Notes: generated by a model not told the origin, from the sequence alone. Shown: positions 1 through 8,599, numbered from the stretch's first letter. The stretch: DNA of 64,000 nucleotides from Flavobacterium phragmitis (GCF_900112575.1 NZ_FOMH01000009.1:109289-173288), one strand, 5' to 3'. Program-made: numbers and translations.

Positions 1-16
1 AATTTACAAAGCCAAA

Positions 17-718
17 ATGAACTATATTCAAAAGATTAAACGCCTTTATAACCTTTCCGAAAATGAAAACTACGGATTTTCAGAAGCCGAAATTCTTGAA
101 CTTGAAAAGGATTTAGAAAGTGCTCTTCCAGCAAAACTTAAAGAATACTATCTGGAATTAGGAAAAGAAGAGAACCTGAATTATGCCTATAATCGATTGC
201 TTAAACCTGAAAACGAAATTGGATTTTCTGATGATAACTTTTTAGTTATTTATGAAGAAAATCAGAATGTTGCGATTTGGGGAATCAAAAAGGAAGAATT
301 AAAACTGGATAACCCGCCGGTTTACGGAAATTATGATACAATCGAGAAATCGGAATGGGAAATTGAAACACAAACTACAGAAGATTTCTTTTTATTTATG
401 GGAGTTTACAATGGAACTTTAGGCGGTTTACAATACAACGGAAATTACATTGGTGACATTGATGCTGAAATAGTAAAACTAGTTGAGGGAAAATGGACTT
501 TCGTGCCCGAAATCAGCAGAGACAATCAAAAAGTATATACAGACGATTTTTATGATGTAATCAGTTTATCTTTTGATAAGGATAATAATTGCACGGCTTC
601 TTTTATTGGAAGTAGCGATCAAGAGCGTTTTGATGCTATTTTGGATATTATAGATATTGATTGGTCTTATCTTTCGTATGATGATGAGGATTATGATGAA
701 GAAGACGAAGAGTATTAA
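17..718 (+). CDS. SUKH (SMI1/KNR4) family putative immunity protein
   Basis: A 233-residue cytoplasmic protein with no signal peptide. Residues about 20-110 carry the SUKH pattern: an acidic helical start, then a strand with AIWGIKKEE (Trp88) followed by the NPPVYG turn at 99-104. The C-terminus is an Asp/Glu/Tyr-rich acidic tail. SUKH proteins are known mainly as immunity proteins that bind and block toxin domains of polymorphic toxin systems. It is the first gene of a same-strand run reaching 5313, only 15 bases before the next gene. Family call is by pattern; the cognate toxin is not in the window. Confidence 0.7.
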   Translation: MNYIQKIKRLYNLSENENYGFSEAEILELEKDLESALPAKLKEYYLELGKEENLNYAYNRLLKPENEIGFSDDNFLVIYEENQNVAIWGIKKEELKLDNPPVYGNYDTIEKSEWEIETQTTEDFFLFMGVYNGTLGGLQYNGNYIGDIDAEIVKLVEGKWTFVPEISRDNQKVYTDDFYDVISLSFDKDNNCTASFIGSSDQERFDAILDIIDIDWSYLSYDDEDYDEEDEEY

Positions 719-733
719 TTTAAAAAAGAAAAG

Positions 734-1264
734 ATGTTTACAATTCTGTCTATTCAAAACATAAAAGAAAAGCTTATAATAAATAAACAATCAATTAAAA
801 ACTTTCCAAAATCGGTTTCTTTTCCTTTTGCTGAATTATATAAAGATATTGTCACTCAGATCAAAACCGTTGAAATTTCATCAGAATGTATTTTGTTTGA
901 CAGCGTTGAATCCTTCAATCAAACAAAAGAGTTTTCAAATCCCGATTATTGGTCTGAAAATTCAAAAGAGACAATAAAAAACTTCTGGTTTTTTGCTCAA
1001 AACGGACAAGGCGATTTTTGGTTGTTTGACAATGAAAACAAGGTTTATTTCTACGATCACAATCAGGAAGAAATGTGTACTCAAAACTTTACTGATTTAG
1101 GATTGAATTTTGAGAAATGGCTTCAATTCGCTTATTTCAATAAACAACTGGATGAAATCTACGAAACAGAAGATGAAATCAGCGAGGAATTAAAGACAGA
1201 ATACAAACAAAGATTAGAGGAAATTAGTGGTCTTTTATTGGAAAAGCATCCTTTTGAAATTTAA
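734..1264 (+). CDS. SUKH (SMI1/KNR4) family putative immunity protein
   Basis: A 176-residue soluble protein. The central region (about 83-112) has WFFAQNGQGDFWLFD followed by KVYFYDHNQEE, the typical SUKH core of a Gly-x-Gly-Asp turn and a Val-Tyr-x-x-Asp-His strand. It is not an obvious duplicate of the SUKH gene just upstream. Probably co-transcribed with it and with the following DUF1963 gene. Role as a toxin-neutralising protein is inferred from family and neighbours. Confidence 0.7.
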   Translation: MFTILSIQNIKEKLIINKQSIKNFPKSVSFPFAELYKDIVTQIKTVEISSECILFDSVESFNQTKEFSNPDYWSENSKETIKNFWFFAQNGQGDFWLFDNENKVYFYDHNQEEMCTQNFTDLGLNFEKWLQFAYFNKQLDEIYETEDEISEELKTEYKQRLEEISGLLLEKHPFEI

Positions 1265-1280
1265 AAATTAATTAAAAATG

Positions 1281-1305
1281 TTCCGCTAGGGACATCTCAT
1301 AGATA
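1281..1305. repeat. Short REP-like remnant
   Basis: The spacer between two immunity-type genes contains gttccgctagggac, a degenerate form of the GTTCC-GTAGGAAC element also found at 5455-5475 and 5525-5538. It shows that the repeat family also reaches inside the immunity cluster. Confidence 0.4.
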
Positions 1306-1307
1306 GT

Positions 1308-2030
1308 ATGAAAAACGAAACATTTGACATCATTGAATTACGTCCGGCAACAAAACATTATTATGGAGACAGTGTAGAAGTAGCTGCTATTTTACTTGAA
1401 GATGGATTATTGGTAAAAGCCAGTACAATTGATATTCCGCTTGGACATTCGCGTTATGGAGGACCAATTGCTGATCTTCCAAAAGGTTTTCCATATCCGG
1501 ATGATTTGCGTTTTGCAGGTCAGTTGGATTTAAAGCAGATTGCACCGCATGATAAATCGGGACTTTTACCGAAAACAGGACATTTATTCTTTTTTGCGGA
1601 TATTATAGAAGATAAAGGACTTGTAGCTTATGCTGATATTGACAACAGCGAATTGGAGAGAGTGGTAAAAGACCATGACGATAATTTTTTTGAAGGTGTA
1701 TTAATTAAAGAAGCCTTTGCTAATAAAGAAAAATTATCAAGCCGTTACCGTCAGCCTGAAGACGAAGATGAAGAAGAATATACAAATGAAGAAGGTGTAT
1801 TATGGGATTATTTTGCAGGAAGCGAAACTTCTAAAATATTCGGAATCTTTACACATTGTCAATGGCAGGAAGAGCAAATTCTGGAAGTTGTTAATTCAGA
1901 TAAAATAGTGCTTTTCCAAATAGGAGAAAACGGTTTTAATGACGAAGGTGTTTTCAGCGTTTTAATTGATAAAAATGATTTGAAGAGTTTGAATTTTAAT
2001 AACTGTGAATTTCATTGGGGACAATCGTAA
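1308..2030 (+). CDS. DUF1963 (YwqG-like) protein
   Basis: 240 residues, no signal peptide. DUF1963 hallmarks are visible in order: GGPIADLPKGFPYP at 51-64, the following GQLDL strand (71-75), LPKTGHLFFFAD near 87-98, and a C-terminal IVLFQIGENGFNDEG strand-turn. DUF1963/YwqG proteins are common in bacterial poly-immunity and SUKH-rich loci; biochemical function is not established. Start chosen at the ATG after a 43-base spacer that holds a repeat remnant. An Asp/Glu-rich insertion sits around 150-165. Confidence 0.7.
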   Translation: MKNETFDIIELRPATKHYYGDSVEVAAILLEDGLLVKASTIDIPLGHSRYGGPIADLPKGFPYPDDLRFAGQLDLKQIAPHDKSGLLPKTGHLFFFADIIEDKGLVAYADIDNSELERVVKDHDDNFFEGVLIKEAFANKEKLSSRYRQPEDEDEEEYTNEEGVLWDYFAGSETSKIFGIFTHCQWQEEQILEVVNSDKIVLFQIGENGFNDEGVFSVLIDKNDLKSLNFNNCEFHWGQS

Positions 2031-2036
2031 ATAAAA

Positions 2037-2975
2037 ATGAAAAAACAATATTTAATAATTAGGTTCTTGCTGTTTATTTCTGTAATTCAGTTATATGCTT
2101 GCGAGAATAAAAAACAGCCAATCGCAACTGAGAAAGGAATGTTATTTACTTTAAAATATGAAAATCAGGATTGTTCGTACGAGATATTGGTAAATGATGT
2201 GCCTGTAATTTCCTTTTTTGGATTAGGAAGTGGATTTTCTTTAAAAAAAGAAATTAATCAGTATATTCTAAAACCAGGAAAGCAGGATATTACGATAAGG
2301 ATTTATCCGCAAAAGAAAACAGAAACTTCTTTTGAAGATCTAATAAGCAAATCGGCTAAAATAAAGGTTATTGTAAAGAAGAATAAGGAACCATTATCGA
2401 TGCTGGATTTAGCAGAAGCAAGAGATAAAGGAATACAAACCGAATGGGAAATTTTAACTTTTGAAACTCCAGTAATAGAAAAGAGAGTTCCTTATGTAGA
2501 ATTTAAAACGTCTTTTAATGTAATGGATAAAGACATCAGCTGGAAAATAAAAGGTTGGAAGGAAAGCAAAGATTTAAGAAATGATCCTGATTTAAGAAAA
2601 CAAGTTGATACTTTTTATGAGAATTTCAAAAAGGTTTTGGTTACCAAAAATCAGCAGGCTTATTTGGGGCTGTTAAAGAATAGTATTCATGAAGAAGCTT
2701 TATCTAAACCCTGGTTCGGATTGGATTATGAAAAAGATTTGTCGAATGTGATGTTGGAATATGCCAATGAAGAACGAAATTTTATTTATCCTTGTCAGAA
2801 TGCCGAAATGAAGTTTTACGGAAATGGCAGAATTGTGACTTTAGTCTGCAAAAATATGTCCACTTTTGGTTATTCTCCCTTGATTTCAAAAACAGCTAAG
2901 AATGCACTGCCTAAAGCGCATGTTATTTATCTGCATAAGCCTAAAAATTCAAACGAACTGGAAATAATCAGATAA
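2037..2975 (+). CDS. Hypothetical lipoprotein
   Basis: 312 residues starting with a lipoprotein signal (MKKQYLIIRFLLFISVIQLY followed by Ala-Cys22), so it should be anchored in the cell envelope facing the periplasm. The rest is beta-rich with no family I recognise. It begins 6 bases after the DUF1963 gene and ends 14 bases before the next gene, so it belongs to the same transcript. In an immunity cluster a periplasmic lipoprotein could neutralise a periplasm-acting toxin; that is inference only. Confidence 0.6.
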   Translation: MKKQYLIIRFLLFISVIQLYACENKKQPIATEKGMLFTLKYENQDCSYEILVNDVPVISFFGLGSGFSLKKEINQYILKPGKQDITIRIYPQKKTETSFEDLISKSAKIKVIVKKNKEPLSMLDLAEARDKGIQTEWEILTFETPVIEKRVPYVEFKTSFNVMDKDISWKIKGWKESKDLRNDPDLRKQVDTFYENFKKVLVTKNQQAYLGLLKNSIHEEALSKPWFGLDYEKDLSNVMLEYANEERNFIYPCQNAEMKFYGNGRIVTLVCKNMSTFGYSPLISKTAKNALPKAHVIYLHKPKNSNELEIIR

Positions 2976-2989
2976 AATAAAGATTTAAA

Positions 2990-3742
2990 ATGGTTAAAGA
3001 TTTAGGACATGGTTATAAAATCATAGACAACAAATTTATTCTTCGTTATGATAGTGAAGTGTTTAAAAAGTTTTATAAGGTTATAGATTTTGAAACATTC
3101 AAAATTATAGCAACAAATGCTGAGTTAGATGATGATGGTTTTGCTTCAACGGTTTACTTTGAAGATAAAAATCATATTTATATCGAAAGTGCTTTTACAA
3201 GTTTCTCTATTTTAGAAGATGCCAAACCAGAGGATTTCAAAGTAATTGATATTCAAAAAGGATACACTTTTTCAGACGGAAATTATTATCGTCACAATGA
3301 TAAAATGCCTTTTGATTTGAGCAAAGCAAATCATCTAAATGATTATCATATTCAGGTTGAAGATCAATTATACTTTGGAGATGTAAAGCTGATCGAAAAT
3401 GTAGATTTGGATTCCTTTACGATTCCGCATCCGGATTTAATTCAGAATTTGGCAATGGATAAAAATCACGTTTTCTTTAAAGGGGAAATAATTCCGAAAG
3501 CTGACAGGAAAACATTTAAAATTCTGGATAGTTGTTTAGACGGAACCTATTATTTGGAATGCGATAATGCTTTTTATGCCAAAGACAGTAAATATGCCTA
3601 TTTTATTAGAACAATCAGTAATGAAGTAAAAGTAATAAAATCCAAAAGCCTAAATGATTTTCATTTTAAAGTGATTGACGAAAGAGGATATGCTTTTGAT
3701 AAAGAGTATCGTTATTATATGGGAAAAAGAACAAAACTTTAA
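2990..3742 (+). CDS. DKNYY-type repeat protein
   Basis: 250 residues, soluble. Contains several copies of a degenerate unit of the form (Y/F)-x-x-D-K-x-x-(V/I)-(Y/F): YFEDKNHIYI, MDKNHVFFKG, AKDSKYAYFI and FDKEYRYYMG. This is the DKNYY family signature; these proteins are frequent near immunity genes. Each unit is followed by a segment with Asp-x-x-(S/T)-F, giving a tandem beta-repeat layout. Precise function unknown. It sits 14 bases after the lipoprotein gene and 4 bases before the next gene. Confidence 0.6.
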   Translation: MVKDLGHGYKIIDNKFILRYDSEVFKKFYKVIDFETFKIIATNAELDDDGFASTVYFEDKNHIYIESAFTSFSILEDAKPEDFKVIDIQKGYTFSDGNYYRHNDKMPFDLSKANHLNDYHIQVEDQLYFGDVKLIENVDLDSFTIPHPDLIQNLAMDKNHVFFKGEIIPKADRKTFKILDSCLDGTYYLECDNAFYAKDSKYAYFIRTISNEVKVIKSKSLNDFHFKVIDERGYAFDKEYRYYMGKRTKL

Positions 3743-3746
3743 TAAG

Positions 3747-4334
3747 ATGTCAGTATATAAATTTGATGAAGTACTAAATGATCTGATGGATTATTTTATT
3801 CTGGGAGATCCTGATTATCTGCTTCAATACAAAATTGAAAATAATTTACCCGATGACCTTCTTACCGAATTTACCACAGAGGAAACTGGTGATCAAGTTG
3901 TAGAAGAAGGTGTAATCGTACCCATGATAGGAGTTGAAAATTATCCATATACTGTTTATTTTAACTTATCAGAAGATATTCCGGAGTTACTAAAATCAGG
4001 AAATGAAGTACAGCATCAGCGTGATGGATATTGTTTAAAGGTAGTTAACGGAAAAATTTATCTTTATACAATTCCGTATTTAAGAGATTTTACAGAAACC
4101 AAAGTTGGATTATTAAAGAAATATAAACATGCTGTAATCGAACTCCCAAACGGTTGGTATTCCGTAACTATATTGGCGGGATTAACCAGACAGCAAATGG
4201 AAATCAAAACAGTTTCGGGAGAAATAAAACAAATAGAAGAAATGGAACCTACATTTGAGTTTGTTCTAAAACCAACTGTTGAAAAACCAGATTACTCCGC
4301 AGATTTTACTTATCCGTTTAAAGTTGAAGCATAA
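3747..4334 (+). CDS. Conserved hypothetical protein in immunity cluster
   Basis: 195 residues starting MSVYKFDEV. An in-frame upstream ATG at 3675 exists, but it lies inside the preceding gene, and the ATG 4 bases after that gene's stop is the natural start. No signal peptide or membrane segment. A central beta-rich part (ENYPYTVYFNLSEDIPELLK; KIYLYTIPYLRDF) and a C-terminal strand-rich part are visible. I recognise no family. Tight spacing with both neighbours argues that it is a real member of the operon. Confidence 0.6.
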   Translation: MSVYKFDEVLNDLMDYFILGDPDYLLQYKIENNLPDDLLTEFTTEETGDQVVEEGVIVPMIGVENYPYTVYFNLSEDIPELLKSGNEVQHQRDGYCLKVVNGKIYLYTIPYLRDFTETKVGLLKKYKHAVIELPNGWYSVTILAGLTRQQMEIKTVSGEIKQIEEMEPTFEFVLKPTVEKPDYSADFTYPFKVEA

Positions 4335-4345
4335 AAAGAAGCAAT

Positions 4346-4663
4346 ATGAAAATGTATATTTTAATTAAAGAGGATACTCCAGATAAATTGGTTCCTGTGA
4401 TCACCGCACATGCTTCTTTAGCTTGCTTTAGGAAGTTTGAACACAATGAGAATATGCAAAAATGGATTAATGGAATATTTAAAAAAGTGGTATGTGTAGT
4501 TTCTGAGAAAGAATTTGAAAATGCAAAAATGGAATCAGAAAACATTGTATTGACAGAATCTTCATTAGAAAACAAAGAAGTTTGTATCGCTTTTGTACCC
4601 AGAGATGAATATTCTAAAATGTTTAAGTTTTTTAGAATGTGGACACCACAAGATAATTTGTAA
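4346..4663 (+). CDS. PTH2-like (peptidyl-tRNA hydrolase II fold) protein
   Basis: 105 residues. The layout resembles the PTH2 fold: an N-terminal strand KMYILIKEDTP, a helix entering with Ala-His-Ala-Ser (ITAHASLACF), Trp at about 40, then KVVCVVSEKEFENAK and a final strand VCIAFVPRDE. PTH2 enzymes release peptidyl-tRNA in archaea and eukaryotes; bacterial short homologues such as this one have no established role. Its stop codon overlaps the next start (TAATG), indicating translational coupling. The usual PTH2 Gln/Lys/Asp catalytic set is not fully evident, so activity is uncertain. Confidence 0.5.
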   Translation: MKMYILIKEDTPDKLVPVITAHASLACFRKFEHNENMQKWINGIFKKVVCVVSEKEFENAKMESENIVLTESSLENKEVCIAFVPRDEYSKMFKFFRMWTPQDNL

Positions 4664-5313
4664 TGATGAATAGACAGATAGCGATAGAAGATATTAAACA
4701 AAACTCCTTTTTCTGGAAATTTTATTTCTGCTGGTCAAGAGGATACGACAATCAAAAAGAAATAAACATCGATGAGGTTCTGGAAGTGGTGGAAACAGAC
4801 GAATCCAAAGCGTATGAATGGGAAAGATCATTTTTGAATGAAGAAGATATAGAAGAAAACCCGAGATATATTGCAGAAAAAATCAACGATAATCTAAATT
4901 ATGCGATTGAATTTCAGGAATATGAAATCAATTTTTTTCTCAATGATATTTATATTGGAAATCTGGGTGGACATTTTGAAGCGTGGTTTTTTACTTTAAA
5001 AGAATTATTAGCCTTTGAAAAATATCCAGAATTATTTCTTCTTTTTCTACCACTGACAGGGATTGTTGAAAATGAAAAATCGGTTTTAAAACCGTTTATA
5101 GTAAAACATTTTAATTCAATTCCAAAATTCGAATCGCATTCTGAATATATAGCCGATTGTATTTTAAACGGTTTGGTTATAGAATCCGGATTTTTAGAAA
5201 TAGAAGGAGTTGGCATAACAAATAATCAAAATCATAGTGTAAGAAATGTTGAAGTTTATGAACGTTATAAAGAAAGTATAATCGAACTAAACAAGCTATT
5301 GGTAAATATATAA
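4663..5313 (+). CDS. Imm19-like putative immunity protein
   Basis: 216 residues, soluble. Features: FFWKFYFCWSRGYDNQKEI near the start, YEWERSFLNEEDIEENPRYI in the middle, INFFLNDIYIGNLGGHFEAW (about 88-107), ELLAFEKYPELF, and a C-terminal NNQNHSVRNVE. From memory this matches the predicted immunity family Imm19; I cannot confirm by search. The ATG overlaps the preceding stop by one base; a second ATG three bases later is an alternative. Last gene of the run, followed by repeats. Confidence 0.5.
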   Translation: MMNRQIAIEDIKQNSFFWKFYFCWSRGYDNQKEINIDEVLEVVETDESKAYEWERSFLNEEDIEENPRYIAEKINDNLNYAIEFQEYEINFFLNDIYIGNLGGHFEAWFFTLKELLAFEKYPELFLLFLPLTGIVENEKSVLKPFIVKHFNSIPKFESHSEYIADCILNGLVIESGFLEIEGVGITNNQNHSVRNVEVYERYKESIIELNKLLVNI

Positions 5314-5580
5314 AATGTACCGAACTTACGGCTCTCTTTTGCTGTACGATTTCTTGACGCTGGATTAAAATCCAGCGCTAAAAAATACGGTCAAACCGAT
5401 GGTTCTTTTTATATTATGTTTGAATACGATTTTTTCCAAATACAAAATCCGGAATTCCGTAGGAATGTTCCATTTTGTAGCAACGGATTTTAATCCGTTG
5501 AAAAATATAGACAAAGATCATAAAGTTCCATAGGAACGAAACATATAAAATGAACTTTGTGTCTTAGTGTCTTTGTGGCA
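5314..5580. repeat. REP-like palindromes closing the immunity cluster
   Basis: Gene-free stretch with several short perfect palindromes: gctggat-taaa-atccagc at 5359-5376, caacggattttaatccgttg at 5481-5500, the GTTCC...GGAAC element at about 5455-5475 and again at 5525-5538, and the phrase ctttgtgtcttagtgtctttg near 5560 that recurs in other spacers (about 49150). No coding potential seen. Most likely repetitive extragenic palindromic sequence; some hairpins may also end transcription from the upstream operon. Confidence 0.6.
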
Positions 5581-5630
5581 AAAACAAACTCATTAAATTT
5601 TCATTAACAAAAAGTAAGATTTCATTAGTT

Positions 5631-5638
5631 TATATTTG
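5631..5638 (+). promoter_or_regulatory. Possible -7 box of a Bacteroidota promoter
   Basis: tatatttg fits the TANNTTTG -7 element and lies 32 bases before the thioredoxin-like gene. No TTG is found at the expected 19-base spacing, so this is only a half match. Confidence 0.35.
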
Positions 5639-5670
5639 TAAGGCTCAAATTAATCCTAAAGTGTTTTTTT

Positions 5671-6147
5671 ATGAAAATCAAATCAGTTCTCTATATATTT
5701 TTATTGAGTATTTTTTCCGTTTCGGCATATAGTCAGAAAGTTAAATTGATGAATATAGATCAGTTGAATGAGAGAATCAAAAACGGAAAAGACAGCACTT
5801 ATGTCGTCAATTTCTGGGCAACATGGTGCGCGCCGTGCATAAAAGAATTACCCCATTTTGAAAAATTAAGTGCCGAATATAAATCAGAGAAACTGGCTGT
5901 ATTATTAGTGAGTCTGGATTTTAAATCCAAATTAGAGTCGAATGTTATTCCGTTTGTAAAAAGAAAAAATCTGAAAAACGAAGTATTTCTTTTAAACGAA
6001 AGCAGTCCGCAGGAATTCATTGACCGAATTGATCCAAGCTGGTCAGGAAGTATTCCGGCAACACTTTTTATTAAAGGCGATAAGCGAAAATTTGTAGAAA
6101 GTGAATTTACCTATGAACAATTATTAACTGAGTATAAAAAACTATAA
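5671..6147 (+). CDS. TlpA/ResA-type periplasmic thioredoxin
   Basis: 158 residues with an N-terminal signal peptide (cleavage expected after the SVSAYSQ region, about residue 22). A thioredoxin fold follows with the WATWCAPCIKELPHF active site (Cys53, Cys56), the arrangement of membrane- or periplasm-exported disulfide reductases of the TlpA/ResA group. The cis-Pro region reads SGSIPATLFI near residue 130. Followed 11 bases later by another redoxin gene, so the two probably form an operon for envelope redox maintenance. Specific partner proteins cannot be read from sequence. Confidence 0.85.
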   Translation: MKIKSVLYIFLLSIFSVSAYSQKVKLMNIDQLNERIKNGKDSTYVVNFWATWCAPCIKELPHFEKLSAEYKSEKLAVLLVSLDFKSKLESNVIPFVKRKNLKNEVFLLNESSPQEFIDRIDPSWSGSIPATLFIKGDKRKFVESEFTYEQLLTEYKKL

Positions 6148-6158
6148 ATTCCTAACCC

Positions 6159-6773
6159 ATGAAAAAAATAATCTTATTATTCGCATTAGCGTTTTCTGCT
6201 TTTCTTTCGCAGGCGCAAACAGGAGCAACTCTTAAAGCAGGAGATAAAGCACCCGATTTTAAATTAAAAAACGTTGACAACAAAGAAGTATCTTTTGGAA
6301 GTTTCAAAGATGCAAAAGGTTACATTGTTGTTTTTACTTGTAATACCTGTCCGTATGCAATTGGATACGAACAGAGGATTATCGATTTAGATAAAAAATT
6401 CAAACCGCAGGGATATCCTGTAATCGCTATTAATCCAAACGATCCAGAAGCTTCCACAGCTGATACTTTTGCAAAAATGCAGGATTTAGCAAAAGAGAAG
6501 AAATATCCTTTCCCATACTTATTTGACCCAGGACAAAAAATTACAGATGAATATGGAGCAAAACGTACACCACATGTTTTCATTATTTCTAAAACTTCAA
6601 AAGGAAACGTAGTAGAATATGTTGGAGCAATTGACAACGATCCAGAAGGAAATAAAGCCGATAAAGTTAAATATGCTGAAGATGTAATTGCTTCACTAAA
6701 AAGCGGACAAAAACCAGCTATTACTCAAACAAAAGAAATTGGCTGTACAGTAAAAAGAAAAGCAAAAGCTTAA
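6159..6773 (+). CDS. Secreted AhpC/TSA-family redoxin
   Basis: 204 residues with a clear signal peptide ending AFLSQAQ (about residue 20). The redoxin domain begins AGDKAPDFKLKNVDNKEVSF and carries CNTCPYAIGYE (Cys61, Cys64), a Cys-x-x-Cys-Pro version found in exported peroxiredoxin-like proteins of Bacteroidota. The cis-Pro motif is RTPHVFII. Likely a periplasmic thiol oxidoreductase or peroxidase acting with the thioredoxin encoded just upstream. A conserved C-terminal cysteine lies in EIGCTVKRK. Followed by a hairpin repeat and a terminator. Confidence 0.85.
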   Translation: MKKIILLFALAFSAFLSQAQTGATLKAGDKAPDFKLKNVDNKEVSFGSFKDAKGYIVVFTCNTCPYAIGYEQRIIDLDKKFKPQGYPVIAINPNDPEASTADTFAKMQDLAKEKKYPFPYLFDPGQKITDEYGAKRTPHVFIISKTSKGNVVEYVGAIDNDPEGNKADKVKYAEDVIASLKSGQKPAITQTKEIGCTVKRKAKA

Positions 6774-6819
6774 TTGTTTTGTTTCAGGTTTCTATGCTTT
6801 GTGTTTTTCTTACCGCAAA

Positions 6820-6905
6820 GTACGCAAGGTTTTTTGAAATGGAAAATCTATAGAAAACGCAAAGTTCGCAAAGCTTTGTGTAAAAACTTTGCGAACTTTG
6901 CGTTT
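6820..6905. repeat. REP-like palindrome with 19-bp perfect arms
   Basis: Positions 6855-6873 and 6887-6905 are perfect 19-base inverted repeats around a 13-base loop; the core is gcaaagttcgcaaag. A diverged extra copy of the unit (cgcaaagtacgcaagg) lies just upstream at about 6814-6829. No T-run follows, so it looks like a REP element rather than a simple terminator. Confidence 0.65.
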
Positions 6906-6975
6906 ATGTATAGATATAGTATAGCAACTTGAAACCTGAAACTTGAAACAAAAAAAACAAAATTTTAAAAATACG

Positions 6976-7003
6976 AAACGCCCCTTAATTGGGGCGTTTT
7001 TGG
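6976..7003. terminator. Bidirectional intrinsic terminator
   Basis: aaacgcccc / ggggcgttt stem (9 bp) with a 6-base loop, T-rich on the + side and A-rich before it. It sits between the convergent redoxin gene and the sugar dehydrogenase gene, so it can serve both strands. Confidence 0.8.
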
Positions 7004-7028
7004 CTGATATAATGAACAAGTTTGCTTT

Positions 7029-8255
7029 CTATTTTTTATCAATTTTGTAAAGTCTTCCTTGATCGGTAACGGCGTATAATGCTTCATCTTTTCCTTGTGT
7101 AATATCTCTGAATCGTTGGCCTTCTCCAGCCAATAATCGTTCTTCTCCGGCTACTTTATTGTCTTTAAAAGCTAAACGTACAATATGCATGCCACTTAAT
7201 GCACCTATGAATAAATTGTTTTCCCATTCCGGAATTCGTTTTCCAGAATAAAATGTCATTCCACTAGGAGAAACAACAGGATCCCAGTAATAGACCGGCT
7301 GTTCCATTCCTTCTTTTTGTGTTATTCCCTCTCCAATTTTTTCACCGCCATATTCAATTCCGTAAGTAATCGTTGGCCAGCCGTAATTGGCTCCGGCTTT
7401 AATTCGGTTAATTTCATCACCACCTCTTGGACCGTGTTCACTTTGCCATAATTCACCAGTTGTTGGATGAATGGCCAATCCCTGAGGATTTCTGTGTCCA
7501 ATAGTGTATAATTCTGGTAAAGCACCAGTTCCAGTAAATGTTGGATTTCCTGTTGCAGCTTGCCCATTAGTGGTAATACGAACAACTTTTCCCAAACTGC
7601 TGTTTACTGCTTGAGCTAAAGGACGCGTCTCTAAAACAGATCTTTCACCAATACTCACAAATAAATTCCCAGTTTTATCAAATACAACACGGCTTCCGTA
7701 ATGTAATGTGCTCGCATTTGGAGTATTAGAACGATAAATTACCGTTACATTTTCGACAGCAGTTTCATTATTAGAAAGTCTGCCTTTAGCAACAGCGGTA
7801 ATATTACCACCGGCAACGGCTTCAGAAAACGTCCAGTAAATCATTCTGTTGGTTTCAAATGCAGGGTCAATACAAATTCCTAGTAAACCTCCTTGATTGG
7901 CTGGATTTACGGCTGGAATTCCCGTAAGAGCATTTCCAACAACTCCGGCTTGTGTAACGATTTTCATGCTTCCACCTTTTTCAGTAACCAAAAGACGTCC
8001 GTCAGGAAGATAAGCAACGCCCCAAGGAGCGCTTAGACCGCTGGTGATAACTTTAGATTCGTATTCGGTTGTAGTTTGAATGCTTCCTGCACGTGTTTGT
8101 CCTGAAAATGCTGGCTGATAAGAAGTGTTAGCCGTTCCGGTTTCTACTGGTGGCCCTGTTGGTCCAACATTTGTATTGTCATCATTATCATTGCTGGAAC
8201 AGCTTCCTAAGACTAAAACCCCAGCAAGAAGTAAAATACTTTTTTGAATTATCAT
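7029..8255 (-). CDS. PQQ-dependent soluble aldose/glucose-sorbosone dehydrogenase family lipoprotein
   Basis: 408 residues with a lipoprotein signal (LLAGVLVLGSC, Cys19) and a Ser/Asn/Asp-rich linker. The rest is a six-bladed beta-propeller of the GSDH/YliI family: PWGVAYLPDGRLLVTEKGG, HYGSRVVFDKTGNLFVSIGE, HRNPQGLAIHP, the signature EHGPRGGDEINRI and GANYGWP, then DPVVSPSGMTFYSG. Such enzymes oxidise aldoses at C1 with PQQ at the cell envelope. No PQQ biosynthesis genes are in the window. Monocistronic between a shared terminator and a 344-base spacer. Confidence 0.88.
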   Translation of the reverse strand: MIIQKSILLLAGVLVLGSCSSNDNDDNTNVGPTGPPVETGTANTSYQPAFSGQTRAGSIQTTTEYESKVITSGLSAPWGVAYLPDGRLLVTEKGGSMKIVTQAGVVGNALTGIPAVNPANQGGLLGICIDPAFETNRMIYWTFSEAVAGGNITAVAKGRLSNNETAVENVTVIYRSNTPNASTLHYGSRVVFDKTGNLFVSIGERSVLETRPLAQAVNSSLGKVVRITTNGQAATGNPTFTGTGALPELYTIGHRNPQGLAIHPTTGELWQSEHGPRGGDEINRIKAGANYGWPTITYGIEYGGEKIGEGITQKEGMEQPVYYWDPVVSPSGMTFYSGKRIPEWENNLFIGALSGMHIVRLAFKDNKVAGEERLLAGEGQRFRDITQGKDEALYAVTDQGRLYKIDKK

Positions 8256-8599
8256 AATGCTTTCATTTTAATGGTTAAAAAATAAATTATGCATTATCGA
8301 ACATTTCGAAAGAGAAGATTATTTTTAGAAATTCTTTAAAGAATGAAATGGTCAGTTTCAAAAGAAAATCTTTTATATTTTCAATTAAGAATGCCTAAAT
8401 GCTTTAAATGAAGCAAAAGAATTTCAAAAACAGAAATTAAACTTCTTCTGGAAAAGCATTTAGTGGGACATGCTTAATTGAAACGGGAATTTGTAAGGGA
8501 TTATTGCCAATAAGAATTGGATTATTTATTTCTTATCTAAAATTTAACATCTGAATTTTAAAAGGCAATATTGATGAGGTCTTGTTTTTAAAGGGATTT
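8256..8599. other. Gene-free spacer, nothing recognised
   Basis: 344 A/T-rich bases between two leftward genes. I see no coding frame, strong hairpin, or repeat-family member. It should contain the promoter of the sugar dehydrogenase gene, but no good TTG-N19-TANNTTTG match was found. Confidence 0.5.

Noticed and set aside
566..790. Antisense frame across the first two immunity genes
   Set aside because: A Lys/Ile/Phe-rich translation opposite two supported genes; typical shadow of A/T-rich coding sequence.
3675..3746. Longer N-terminus for the unknown immunity-cluster protein
   Set aside because: It overlaps the end of the DKNYY-like gene by 68 bases and has no matching properties; the ATG 4 bases after that gene is preferred.
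7322..7585. Extra minus-strand frame inside the sugar dehydrogenase gene
   Set aside because: It is an alternative frame within a well-supported propeller enzyme and has no recognisable features.
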